From Coix lacryma-jobi var. lacryma-jobi (lineage: Eukaryota > Streptophyta > Magnoliopsida > Poales > Poaceae): DNA of 64,000 bases. This document shows, piece after piece, positions 20,247 to 30,165 of the stretch. The DNA is taken from positions 23,011,000-23,074,999 of the forward strand of contig CM019828.1 of the NCBI GenBank assembly GCA_009763385.1, read 5' to 3'. Position 1 is the first letter of the stretch. The number at the start of each line of letters is the position of its first letter. The notes under the pieces were generated by a model. That model searched no databases. It was given only the letters and a program-made list of their open reading frames with translations, and was not told the origin of the DNA. The position numbers were made by a program, and so were the translations under genes.

Positions 20247-22277
20247 ATGTCGCATAGCCAGAGGCCTTCTCGTGATGCTCGTCAGGCTAGAGATGATGAT
20301 GAGGAGTATGTTTCTTTGGAGCAAGGTGGTTTGCAGCCGGGAGAGCAGCAGCGACGCAATCCCGGGCGTCGTGCCCGGGCCGGTGGGAGCAGTGAGGATG
20401 TCACTCGACAGGTTCGTGGGCGTTCGTCCACGGGCCGTCGGAGTGTCGACAGCAGCAGGGGTGGTGGCAGTGGACATGCTGGTGGGAGTGGTCATGCCGC
20501 TCCTCCACCTCCACCGCCCCCTGTCAATGGTCCTCCCGGGCGTCTGCACAGTGTGATAGTGGGAGGAGTGGCTCAGGAGGCTGGTCCTGAGCGAGAGGGT
20601 CGTTCCATTGATCCTCGAGTTGGACCTCCCTCTCCTCTGGCTGTCGGGTTGATGTTGATCAACCGGATGTTTCACCTGCATGATGAGGTCGGTGCTCTGA
20701 TGCCGTCCCCCGCTTATCCTGGCAATGTCATGGACTATTCTAACAGGAAGCGGGCGAACTTGTTGAGGACCCAGAGGTTGGAGAATCCATATCTTTTTGT
20801 CAGGGATGATTCAGTGGACAGAAGGTTTTGGTCCCGCTTTCAGCAGGACTACTACGTGTCTGTCTGCTGGAAGGGATTCTGTGCTAAGGGACATCCTCCT
20901 CTCTTTGAGCACAAGCGGCTGGCAATCCGCTCTCTGACAGACAAGGGAGTTGAAGAGATTGATGCTTTGGTGCAACGTCTTGAGGCTTGGAGAGTTCTTG
21001 GGCTGATAACTGGTGAGCGCAGTTACAATCAGGAGATCATTTGTCGGTTCTGGGCCACCCTCTTCATTGATCAGCCTGCTTAGGTGCTGCATTGGATGGC
21101 CCAGGGAGTGCACTACAGGTGCAACTTTGTCACTTTTGTCAGGTTGTTGGGGTTCAACAGTGAAGACATGAATGCTCCTAGATTGTCTGAGATGTATGGT
21201 GGGGGCATGTACCCTGAGCATCTGGAGAATTCTGGAATTTACATGCATGGCGCAGTGGCAAACTTTCAGGTCAATGGGCTGAAGTCTGCCTACTTTGTGC
21301 TTAACAACCTGATGCGCCTTACCCTAGACCCCAATAGTGGAGACAACACTAATCTGAGAAATGATGCTTCGAAGGTCCTTGTCCAGTTTGCTCTGCCAGA
21401 TGGGCGTTTCAGCATCTCCCACTTCCTTTGGCAGAAGATCTCAGATGTTTATAATGACCCGCACAAGGACCTGCCTTTTGCTCCGTATCTAATGCACATC
21501 ATTGAGCATGTTGTTGGAGCCTCCTTTGAGTATGACAGGAGCGTGAAGGAGTATAGTGTTCGTCAGTTCTCCTCGACGGGCAAGGGCAAGGTTGATGAAG
21601 GTGGTGATGCTCCAACAGCAGCCGCAGCTCCTGGTGAGGCTCATGGCCCGGAGCAGGCCCATGAGGAGGTGCCCCCTGCTGCCCCTTCTTATCCGTGTCC
21701 TGAGAGGCGGAGGAGTGGGGGTGGTGGGGTTGTTCGCTATGCGCTCAGCAAGTTCTTTTCCTGGTGTTGCTACAAGGCTGAGCGCGTCGAGCAGCATCAG
21801 CGGGAGGTGCGTGAGCACCTTGGTCTCCCTCCGCGGTCTCCGCTCCGACCTTTTCCAGACCCCTTCACCGAGTATGATGCTCAGCCCAGGCGTGATGATG
21901 ATGATGATGATGACGATGACGACGGTGGCCAGCAGCAGCCGCAGGGTGGTGATGAGGCTGGGATCTTCTCCTCCGATATGTATCAGCCTCTTCAGCCCCT
22001 GCCTTCGTACCAGCCTCCTCCCTACTACCCTGACTATGGTGCGGGTTCGTCCTTTCCTGGCGGATCCACATCATATCAAGGTGGCGGCGGTGGCTCCTAC
22101 ATGGACTTTGCTGCCCCCGACGCCGATCCAGCTGGGAGTGGTGGCTTCCACGCCCCTTCTCCTCCGTCGGATCCTTCTACCGCTCCTTCGTCGTCGTTCC
22201 CAGGTGGTGATGTTGGCGCCAGCGCTTATTCCTCTCTCTTTGGTGGCTATGGTGGTTCTTCCAGTGGTTATTATTAG
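20247..22277 (+). pseudogene. Extra 3' ORF in the env position of the Sirevirus (one in-frame stop)
   Basis: A single frame of 677 codons is broken only by TAG at 21081-21083. The N terminus is Arg/Gly-rich and disordered. The centre (about residues 140-430) is globular, with motifs such as RFWSRFQQDYY, RLLGFNSED and LPFAPYLMHIIEHV, and resembles the putative plant transposon proteins often annotated in grass genomes. The C terminus is low complexity, with a run of Asp and then Gly/Ser/Pro. I see no signal peptide or clear membrane segment, so calling it an envelope is not supported. Extra ORFs downstream of pol are known in some Sireviruses. Confidence 0.65.
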
Positions 22278-22812
22278 TTTCTTATGCTTATCGTAGCCTA
22301 CCCTTTTTGGCATTTGATGTCAAAGGGGGAGTGTTAGGCTTATCTTGATGTAATAGCTAGTCCATGAGAGAGAGTTAAACTATGAGAACTAAGTGTGGTT
22401 ATGCTACTTGTTTATTTGTGATGTGATGAGGATGTAAACATTTGAGCTTTATGTTATATTCATGTATGTTTCATCCTCCATATTTCTGCTCATGTCATGG
22501 TTGGTGATTGTTATTCTCGTTGGCTATCTCTTGATTATGCTATTATGTGAATCACCATGCCATCTTGTTTATGCATCACAAATTGTTATATATGATATTG
22601 TCACACACTTAGGCACCCCACAGATTGCAAAATTTAGGGGGAGATCTTGCTCTTGTGTATGCAACCTTGCTTTAAGTCAAGGTTTGAAATTCATATCCAA
22701 AGCATACACTAAGGGGGAGCTCGAACTAAATTTTGGAATTCAAAAGCTTCAATTCTTTCTATCCTTATTGTAAGCCTAAGTTGGTTGTCATCAATTACCA
22801 AAAAGGGGAGTT
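22278..22812 (+). other. Region before the 3' LTR with four polypurine tracts
   Basis: Purine tracts containing AGGGGGAG or AGGGGAG lie at about 22322-22331, 22635-22643, 22711-22719 and 22800-22810. The last is 2 bp from the 3' LTR and is the functional PPT position. Multiple PPTs are a described Sirevirus feature. Confidence 0.75.
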
Positions 22813-24675
22813 TGAAAGTGCATTCACCCCAATTGTGGGTTTTGGCTAATTAATGACAATCAAATTAGGGACTAACGGATTTATAAAAGCAAATATGCAG
22901 GTGTTAGTCCTTAGAAAGATTTGAACTGTTGTGATCTCGTGAACAAAGCACGTTGGATACATTTGGACACAAAGATACCTAGCTCAAGTGGTGGTTTAAA
23001 AGTTTGATTTTAAACTTGAGTTATAGGTAAGTCGGACTATCAAGAGGGTCACAAATTAGGTTGGCTAGATGTGGAGAAAAGTGCTCAAATCGTCTAACTA
23101 AAGTTTGCTTGAGAGACACCGCACAAACACGAACACATAGAGGTAAAACTGTGTGGTCGGTAGTACCGACCATGGCTGCTCTGCATATTGTTCTAACATC
23201 CTCTCTGGATCGGCCCTGAAATGGCCTGGCGGTAGTACCGCCATAAGGCCGGTACTACCGCCCTCGGTGGTACCGACCTCGGCCGGTAGCAAGCCAGTTT
23301 TACAACCTCTCTGTATAGGCTCGAAAGTGACTTGGCGGTAGTACCGCCATATGGTCGGTACTACTGCCCCTCGGTGGTACCGACCCTGGTCGGTAGAAAG
23401 CTTGTTTCTGCAGACCTCTCTGTTCGCGCTCAAAATGGCTTGGCGGTAGTACCGCCATAGGGCCGGTACTACCGACCCTCGGTGGTACCGACCCAAGCCG
23501 GTAGTAAACCAAGTTTGCAGGGCTCTTTGTGTTGGCTCGATTTTGACTTGGAGGTAGTACCGCCAGTGGTACCGACCCTGGTCGGTAGTAACCGAGGGAC
23601 CAAGTCCCTTTCTGCAGAGCTCTCTGTTTGCGGCCGATTTGGCCTGGCGGTAGTACCGGCCGGTACTACCGCCCCTCGGTGGTACCGACTTGAGGCCGGT
23701 AGTTGACTTTAGGTCAGATCCAAATTTGTGCGACCGTTAGTGACTGGTCGGTACTACCGACCATGGGTGGTCGGTACTACCGACCAGCCTCGGGATTGAG
23801 GGAGTATAAATAACTCTCCTCTTCTCATTTGACGGTCACCCACTCATTCCACTCACTTATTGCGACCTAACTTCAGACAAAAGAGCCTCCAAGCATTGAC
23901 TCCCCCCTCTCTCCCCCTTTGCTCCTAGATTCACTTACTTGCAAGATTTGAGCTAGGAAAGTGAGATTAGAGAGTGGGAAGCTTCGATCTACGACTTGAG
24001 CACTTGGTTTCCATTTAGCCGGCTTTGTTTGTGTTTATTACTCTTGAGCTCTTTGAGCTCTAGCCGGTTAGGTGTTCTTTGTGGTAGCCCGTATTGATTC
24101 ATTTGTGAGGGCTCCCCGAAGTGTTTGTATTACCCCTGTGATTTCTAGTGGAGAAACTCTAGTAGACTTTGTGGTTGCTTGAGTGAGGCTAGGAGGTGAA
24201 ATAGACTCCGACCTTTGTGGTCACCTCAACAACGAGGACGTAGGCACTCCTTAGTGGATTGGCCGAACCTCGGGATAAATCGCCGTGTCCCATGTGCTTG
24301 TTGTTGTCTCTACTTTGCATATTACTTGTGTTCTTCCTCTCCCTATCTCTTTCTTAGGTTGAGAAGGCTCGATCCATACCGTGGAAAGCAACCAAGGCTT
24401 GGTAAGGCTAGAATCGCTGTTTATCATACTTAGGGAAGTGGGGTTCATACTTGTATTACATTCATAGCTCACTTACATTGGATTTGTAGTTCCTCCTTAG
24501 GATCCCGGTAGTGCCGTTTGTTTTTGTCGGTAGTACCGGTGCTTCACACCAGGTAGTACCTACCCAAACAAACCGGCAACACCGGTTGTTGTCTAACTAC
24601 AATTTCTAGTTTGTGAAGTTTTAGTTTGTCAAAAATCACCTATTCACCCCCCTCTAGGATGATTAGATCCTTTCA
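22813..24675 (+). repeat. Sirevirus 3' LTR (1,863 bp)
   Basis: Homologous along its full length to 6614-8541, with TATAAATA at 23805-23812. The fourth palindrome unit is shortened (near 23550-23570) relative to the 5' LTR. Sequence differences are scattered, which suggests a moderate age. Confidence 0.93.
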
Positions 24676-25882
24676 TCTGCACTATCAGAGGCAGGAACAG
24701 TTTCTGGCTGATGAAACGAGGCTTCAGGAGGCACAAAGTTAGAATGATCCAACATCTGAAAGTCATCATCTAATTCCACACTCAACCTTATGAAGTTATA
24801 CAACGCAACATCAGCAGTAATAATGTGCATTTGAGTTTGAGGAGGGTAGCAAGGGATACTCAACAGTAAGCACCACTTCATCTTCAAAACGCCAAAGTCC
24901 CTCTCAATGACGTTTCTAAGAGATGAGTGTGCACAATTGAATATCTCATGTATACCTCGAGGTTCTCCGGTGTTTTGAAAGTCTTGAATGGGTAGCCGCC
25001 ATCCACCAAGTAGAACATCCCTACACCACCAAGTACGTGTCATTGTTACATGCTTCAATTAGAAATGTCAAAACAATTAGCAGCTAGGTTTCTACCTTGA
25101 GGAGGGTGAGGAAAGTCATTCTTGAATGTTGATATGGCATCCTGAAACACTCTTGTGTCATGGGCAGACCCCGGCCATCCCGCAAGGAGAAATGTGAAGA
25201 CCATGTCAAAATCACATACAACCATGACATTTTGAGTGTTGATGCCCTTGCGACACAAGTGCTGCACAAACTTATCTTGTGGTACGACAACAGAGAAGTG
25301 ACTGCCATCTATAGCTCCTATGCACCTCTCGAATTCTGGATAGAATCTATGGTTTGTCAACCTAGGATGCATTGTCCTAAATTATGGGTCCCGAGGTTTA
25401 ATGATGTTGTCTGCAAGTTTAAGCACACAGGACAACACTCTATAGAACATGTTGTGGACAGTGCCTAGATATCTCTCAAATCTGTCCTCAGCTTGCCTAT
25501 ACGGTTGTGGAGCACCAAGCATCCATAGGAACATACCTAAAGCCTCAATAGATGTGGACTTTTTAGTGTCTTTGAGGCCATGCTCATCTGTCAAGACCTT
25601 ATGCAGTCTATAGAACATAGCTGGGGAAATTCTAAACATGTTGTAACACCTAGTTTCATCTACTAGTTTCTATTGTACCCACTCCAGGCCAGTCATTGTT
25701 GGCACCCTATAGTCTGACCTATTGTAATGCTTTTCGAAATGCAAGGCATACTCGGACATACCAAGTTGTATTGCAGTTTCTTCATCAGCATCATCAAAGA
25801 ACATGCTGAAGAAATCGTCCTCCCACTGTTCATCATTGTCGTCGTCAGCTGTTGTAACCGAACCTCTAGGTTGCCCAGCCAT
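24676..25882 (-). pseudogene. PIF/Harbinger DDE transposase (HARBI1-like), main fragment
   Basis: The minus-strand frame from the ATG at 25880-25882 gives an acidic start, then WVQ|stop|KLVDETRCYNMFRISP, AEDRFERYLGTV, CIGAIDGSHF, CDFDMVFTFLLAGWPGSAHD and, after a GT-AG intron at 25021-25095, YLVDGGYP. The D in AIDGSH, the D in LVDGGYP and the E in RNVIERDFG form the DDE triad, so the catalytic core is recognisable. Defects: TAG after WVQ, TAA after IKPRDP, and a deletion with frameshift between YLVDGGYP and the IFNCAHSSLRN block. The Sirevirus then cuts the gene about 17 codons before its stop (remainder at 6548-6613). It cuts and pastes DNA at the TIRs in intact relatives. Confidence 0.88.
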
Positions 25883-25912
25883 CTGAACACATGAAAAAAA
25901 ACAAATGAACAC

Positions 25913-26178
25913 AAATTAGTATCATTTTACAAAAGCCTATATACCCATGCAGCAGTACCTGAAAGATCACTCATACCCAGAAAGAAACAACATCAACGAT
26001 TCACAACCGCACGAAACAAATTACTTCGCAATTCATCCACGAATGAACATCAACGATTAATGCGAATAACAGACTTCGTTCGAACATACAAATCACAGAA
26101 ATAATTCAAACACCACCATACACATGGCAGACTTAGTTCACGATACAAAAGGCACGACAAATGCATGGATAAAAGGGT
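25913..26178 (-). other. Spacer between the two Harbinger genes
   Basis: AT-rich, no coding signature. It separates the transposase start from the end of the Myb/SANT gene, both on the minus strand. Confidence 0.5.
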
Positions 26179-27933
26179 CTAGTTAATGACCCTCACATGG
26201 TGCTTAATGAGGACCAGCCTTCCGTTTGGAGTTGACTGGAGGAAAAATCTTTCTTTTGAATTATTAGCGATCCTGGACACACCAACCCACAGCTCTTCAT
26301 CCTCCTCTGTTGCCCCTGCCTCTCTAGCCAGCTTTGCAACTAGGTCAATGTTTTCCATTTCTTCATTCTTCTTGGCCTCGTTAGCCTGCTTCCTCTGACC
26401 CCAAATCTCCTGCATCACTGCAGTCCTATTGTCCAAACTTAAGGTCAAGTTCCTCATGTTCTCATTCATCCTGACTGCTGGACTCCTGGACCTCTTGCTC
26501 GGACTACCAGCTGTGCTGTGGGTGCTGAGACTGCTGTAGCTCCTCTTGCTGCCACTGCTCTGAGGGGTGTGCATGTCTTCTTCATCATCAGTACTAACAT
26601 ATTGTGGCGCATTCCGACGGCCAGGAACATAAGAGGTCTCCCCAGTGACACCCTCGAACATGATATCCAAAAGATCCATGTACGGTGGCATTGCACCTTT
26701 CAGCTGCTCCTGGAAAACAAAAATAGAGAACAACATGTTATAAACTCTCCAAAGCATGCACTGAAGCATGAAAACAGAACCGATGGAGGTGTACCTTGTC
26801 GTCGTTCTCCTCCCACCATTCATCTGTAGCGTTGACGGAGCCATCTGGATTGCGCCCCAATTCCGTTTCTTTGTTCTGGAGGTGTCGTAGGCTATTCCAG
26901 AGAGTCCTCAGCTTACGGTACTCGCTGCCAAAGGTGATGTTATCGTGAACTAATTCAGTGGCTTTGAAGAAAGCCTCCGGAAGGTTCTGCCAACCCCACC
27001 TGTTCATTTGACCCCTTGGGCAGTTGCCCTTGCGCATCTCTTCAATGAACAACTCACAGAATATACGGGTGTTTTCATACTCCATTGGGCCCTGCTTAGG
27101 CTGTTCTGAAATAATGCAGAATCTATGAGTCTTTTTGTCCAAAACCGATAAAGAATGAACATACTAAACAACAGCTTACATGTCATTTCATTAGTCAATA
27201 AAGTAACCAACAATAGCTTGCATGTCATTTTATTAGTCAATAAAGTAACCAACAGCAGGTTGCATGTTATTTCATTACTTAATGATTCATGCAGCAAGTA
27301 AAGAACAACAAGTAAAGAACGAACAACATTTGCATTTCATGGACAAAGAAACTTTGTGTACCGGCACTTCAGTGCGAGGGACGTCGTCGGTGGCGGCTGC
27401 CTGGGCACCCTGACGACCTCGGGGAGGCACGGGGGCAGCAGCACGACTAGCAGATGGCCCGCGACGAGCGTTTCGTCCACTGCCTCCTACGACGTGGCGA
27501 GGATTTCGGAGGCCGAGGGAACCCCTGCCGCCGACCACGACGCGCCGGCGTTGAGGTCGAGCAAACCCAACCCAAGAGTGCTAGGGGACGGCGCGTTGTT
27601 GCCGAAGCTGAATCTGGAGGTGTTGGCGAAGCCGTCACCGGAGGTGTTGCCGAAGTGGTAGCCGGAGGTGTTGGCCAGGCCGGAGTGGTTGCCGAAGCCG
27701 GAGCTGTTGGCCAGGCCGGAGGGGTTGCCGAATCTGGAGGTGTTGGCAAAGCCGTAGCCGGAGTTGTGGCCGAAGCCGGTGTACGCACCGGATCCGAAAA
27801 ACGACGGTGGCTGTGACATGAAGTCCCTGGTTTGGTCGTCGGATCCGGTGGGAAACGAGCTGGCGTCGAACTCGCCGTCTTGATTGACGTCGCCGTGGTA
27901 CCCGTCCATCACCGACGAGGAGCTCAAGGACAC
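26179..27933 (-). pseudogene. Harbinger ORF1, Myb/SANT-like DNA-binding protein
   Basis: In PIF/Harbinger elements this protein binds the element ends and helps import the transposase into the nucleus. Exon 1 starts at 27933 (or the ATG at 27909, MDGYHGDVNQ) with Gly/Asn/Phe-rich repeats of the GFGNHSGLANTSG type. A frameshift near 27530 then moves the frame, and SRAAAPVPPRGRQG follows. Exon 2 (27100-26795) holds the Myb/SANT-like domain: ENTRIFCELFIEEMRKGN, NRWGWQNLPEAFFKATE, and KLRTLWNSLRHL. A clean intron (26710-26794) joins phase 0 to exon 3 (26709-26179), which carries GMPPYMDLLDIMFEG-type and C-terminal QRKQANEAKKNEE blocks. The exon 1 donor is not certain. Only the frameshift damages it. 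Confidence 0.8.
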
Positions 27934-28259
27934 CGGATCTAGATGGATGCGGGGTGGATAAGGACTCCCACGCGGTGGATCTGGTGCACGGACGGGTGGA
28001 TGAGTGGAGGACAGAGCAGAGGCGGGGAGTGACCGGGAGCTGCGGCGGCGGAGGAAGGAGCGCTAGGGTTCGGTGGGTGGGGAATGGATAGGGTTGAGGC
28101 CGGGCTGAGGGGCGCGGGTGAGGGTAATAGTGTCCAGCACGCTGCCCGAAGCAATGACTGGGCAGGCCGAAAGTTTGTGCAACTTTTGTCAATGGCCCGT
28201 TTAGATGCCAACGTCCAACTGTGAGTTTTTTTAATGTTGGGCTGCATCTAAACAAGGCC
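27934..28259 (-). other. Harbinger right terminal region, with sub-terminal copy of the end motif
   Basis: Non-coding leader of ORF1. It contains GGCCCGTTTAGATGCC at about 28194-28209, an internal near-copy of the TIR, which pairs with the true end CTGCATCTAAACAAGGCC to form a short hairpin. Confidence 0.6.
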
Positions 28260-28262
28260 CAG

Positions 28263-28312
28263 CTCCTTCCCCAAGTCGACCCCGGACGGGCATACCCCGA
28301 GCCCCGATGCTC
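28263..28312. repeat. Displaced end of the fourth tandem-array unit
   Basis: CTCCTTCCCCAAGTCGACCC, the GGGCATACC block and GAGCCCCGATGCT match the unit ends at 5700-5730 and 5500-5520. It completes the unit interrupted at 6130, proving that the array predates the Harbinger insertion. Confidence 0.85.
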
Positions 28313-28718
28313 CAGGCGCCCAGCTCCACCTCCCAGCGCCCCTCGCCATCAGCCGCCCCCGCCCCCGCCCTCGACCCCGTCGTTGCCCCCAACGCTGCTT
28401 CATCACCCAGCCCTACCGCCACCCGTTGCCTACAGCGCCGTTACCGACAGCTGTCTGTCGTCCCAGCGGCACGCCCCTCCACCTTCCGCCACTCCAGATC
28501 CGAGGCAGGTCACGCAGCACGAGCGCCAGAGCTGTTCACTGGAGCTAACAGGTATGCCCATGCTTACATTTCTTCCCGAAATTTGAATTCGAAAGGATGA
28601 GCAGCTTGCTTAAGCTGTTAAGCATAGGGGGGAAGGGGAAAGGGGAAACAGATCACATTTCTCTGCAACTCCTGTGAATTTACATATCTCAACATATAGG
28701 CTGTTTCAGAATCCTCTG
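28313..28718 (+). other. Original AIM25 upstream region; possible non-coding first exon
   Basis: A GC- and CCG-rich block (28313-28553) ends in a good donor context, GCTAACAG/GTATGCCC. About 155 bp later, GGCTGTTTCAG/AATCCTCTG gives an acceptor just before the retroelement insertion point. This fits a 5' UTR exon, a short intron and the start of the AIM25 first coding exon, now separated by 12 kb. No homologous protein is evident. This is inference. Confidence 0.35.
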
Positions 28719-29439
28719 TGTTGGGGCAGCACCCAGACCGCAGGCGCCTCCGACCCACGTTACCGAAAGATGACGATGCTTTCGTGCGGAAGGTATCATT
28801 CGCGCGAAAGCAAGCGCTTCAGACCTGCAACACCAAGCGACGACGGTCTCTGAGCGGGAGGCAACACTCGCGCGGTAGCGCGCCCTTCTGCTCGCTGGCC
28901 AGGGGAAGGCGTCGCCTTCGGGCGGTAGCGCAACATTCGCGCGGTAGCGCGCCTTTCGGCTCGCGGCCAGGCGTACGACGGAGGCTCCGCGCGGAAGGGA
29001 GCATTCGTACGAAAGGAACCCAGCGTCTCCGGCGAGAGATTTCGTCTTTTACAATTTTGGTTGTCCGTGAGTTTTTCGCAGGTCGCCAGAAGCATGGATC
29101 AGGGAGAGCGGGCCCACCGGTCGGGAAAAGAGCCGGGGACGCTGGGCCCGCCAGAGGCCGAAGTGACGATGGTGCCCCCAGCGCCGGAAGGAGCGCTGAA
29201 CGGCTACAGAGTAGTTGAGTAGGGCATCATTGTAATTGTAGTAGAGTGATTGAGAAGGGCAATCTTGTACTTTCACGTGGATCTAGTTCAATAAAAAGCT
29301 CCCGACCTCCCCACGGTGGGGGGAGGAGCACTGTTCACTTCACCCAACTTCCCACTCTCTTCCGTTTACTTCCGCTTTCGCTCTGTGCATTCGTTCGTGC
29401 GACAACCCGCTGTTTCGAGGTCTCGGACCCGAAACAACA
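28719..29439 (+). repeat. Tat element 5' LTR (721 bp)
   Basis: Same length as the 3' LTR. It contains GCGCGGTAGCGCGCC palindromes twice (about 28871 and 28938). At the TATA position it reads TTCAATAAAAAG, lacking the TA pair present in the 3' LTR, so its TATA box is altered. Confidence 0.93.
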
Positions 29440-29440
29440 T

Positions 29441-29455
29441 TGGCGCCCACCGTGG
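29441..29455 (+). other. Primer binding site of the Tat element
   Basis: TGGCGCCCACCGTGG follows the 5' LTR after one base. I did not assign the tRNA. Confidence 0.8.
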
Positions 29456-29473
29456 TTGTCGCCCGAGCTTACC

Positions 29474-30165
29474 ATGCCGCCAAGGAAAGCGCCGAAGACG
29501 GTCGACAATCCGGAGACGATTGCCGCGAGAAAGGATGCTTTCGGCACCGTCGCGGTTTCAGTCCCAGCTAGCCAGGTTCCACCAAATGCAGCCGCAGAGC
29601 CACCACCTTTCGGCGGCGCTCTGTCGATAGAAACGCAGCCGCCGCCGGGAGCATCGACGAGCCAGGGCGTGCAGCCTCAGGATCAGCGGACTTTGGGCAG
29701 AGACGGCACGCCGGATGGGCACGTCGAGGACGAGTTCGATGATGAGGATGAAGACGATGACGAAATCACAAGACACGCCCAAGCAATCAAGACGCTGGCT
29801 CAGCAGCATGGGGAAATCGAAAGGCTGTTGTTGCAAAGAGACCAGCTGCAGCAGCAGTTGGCGGCGAAAGCAAGAGAAGACGAGACTAGCAACGCCATTC
29901 GGCGAGCTGAGGCGCAAAGGAGGTAACTCGAGAAGGAAATTCAGGAGCTGCAAAGGGCCAGGGCGGACCCAAATCCGATAGCACAAGAAAACGTATTCAT
30001 ACCAAGGCGAGAGCAACCGCCAACTTTCGGCAACGCCATCGACGAAACCTCTCCACTCTCGAGGGAGTTGCAAGCTCATCCGTGGCCACTCAATTACAAG
30101 CCCCGCATTCCGACTTTCGACAGTAAAGCGAACCCACGCAAGTTCTTGGCAAGCTACGAGACAGC
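29474..30165 (+). pseudogene. Tat gag, N-terminal part only
   Basis: From ATG 29474 the frame encodes a Pro/Ala-rich start, an acidic run of Asp/Glu and a coiled coil rich in Gln, with a TAA at 29924-29926. The frame then continues through NYKPRIPTFDSKANPRKFLASYETA, in which the PF-type Gag core begins, and breaks off at about 30165. Most of the Gag core, the zinc knuckle and the protease active site are missing. Confidence 0.75.

Larger units (their letters stand above)
6614..24675 (+). mobile_element. Sirevirus-type Ty1/copia LTR retrotransposon, degraded, containing two solo LTRs
   Basis: The ends are TGAAAGTGCATTC and CCTTTCA, and the 5-bp TSD is TCTGC (6609-6613 and 24676-24680). The order is 5' LTR, initiator-Met type PBS, gag with a zinc knuckle, protease-integrase-RT-RNase H (copia order), an extra ORF after pol, several purine tracts and the 3' LTR. 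LTRs of 1.9 kb with clustered palindromic motifs, multiple PPTs and an extra 3' ORF are known marks of the Sirevirus genus. The coding frames carry stops and frameshifts, so it is not autonomous. Two later insertions, now solo LTRs, split pol. Confidence 0.92.
6131..28259 (-). mobile_element. PIF/Harbinger transposon, ~4.06 kb native length, split by a Sirevirus
   Basis: The left end at 6131 reads GGCCTTGTTTAGAT and the right end at 28259 is its inverted match ATCTAAACAAGGCC. The 3-bp TSD is CAG (6128-6130 and 28260-28262). Removing the element rejoins the tandem-array unit exactly. The genes it carries are on the minus strand: a Myb/SANT-like protein and a DDE transposase, the usual two-gene set of plant PIF/Harbinger elements. 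The TSD is CAG and not the usual TWA. Both genes are broken, so this copy is non-autonomous. A second copy of the end motif (GGCCCGTTTAGATGCC, near 28195) lies just inside the right terminus. Confidence 0.9.

Noticed and set aside
20097..20681. Minus-strand ORF opposite the Sirevirus 3' ORF
   Set aside because: It is the shadow of the GC-rich plus-strand ORF and has no recognisable domain.
20247..22277. Envelope glycoprotein
   Set aside because: No signal peptide, transmembrane helix or fusion peptide is evident. Position alone is not enough.
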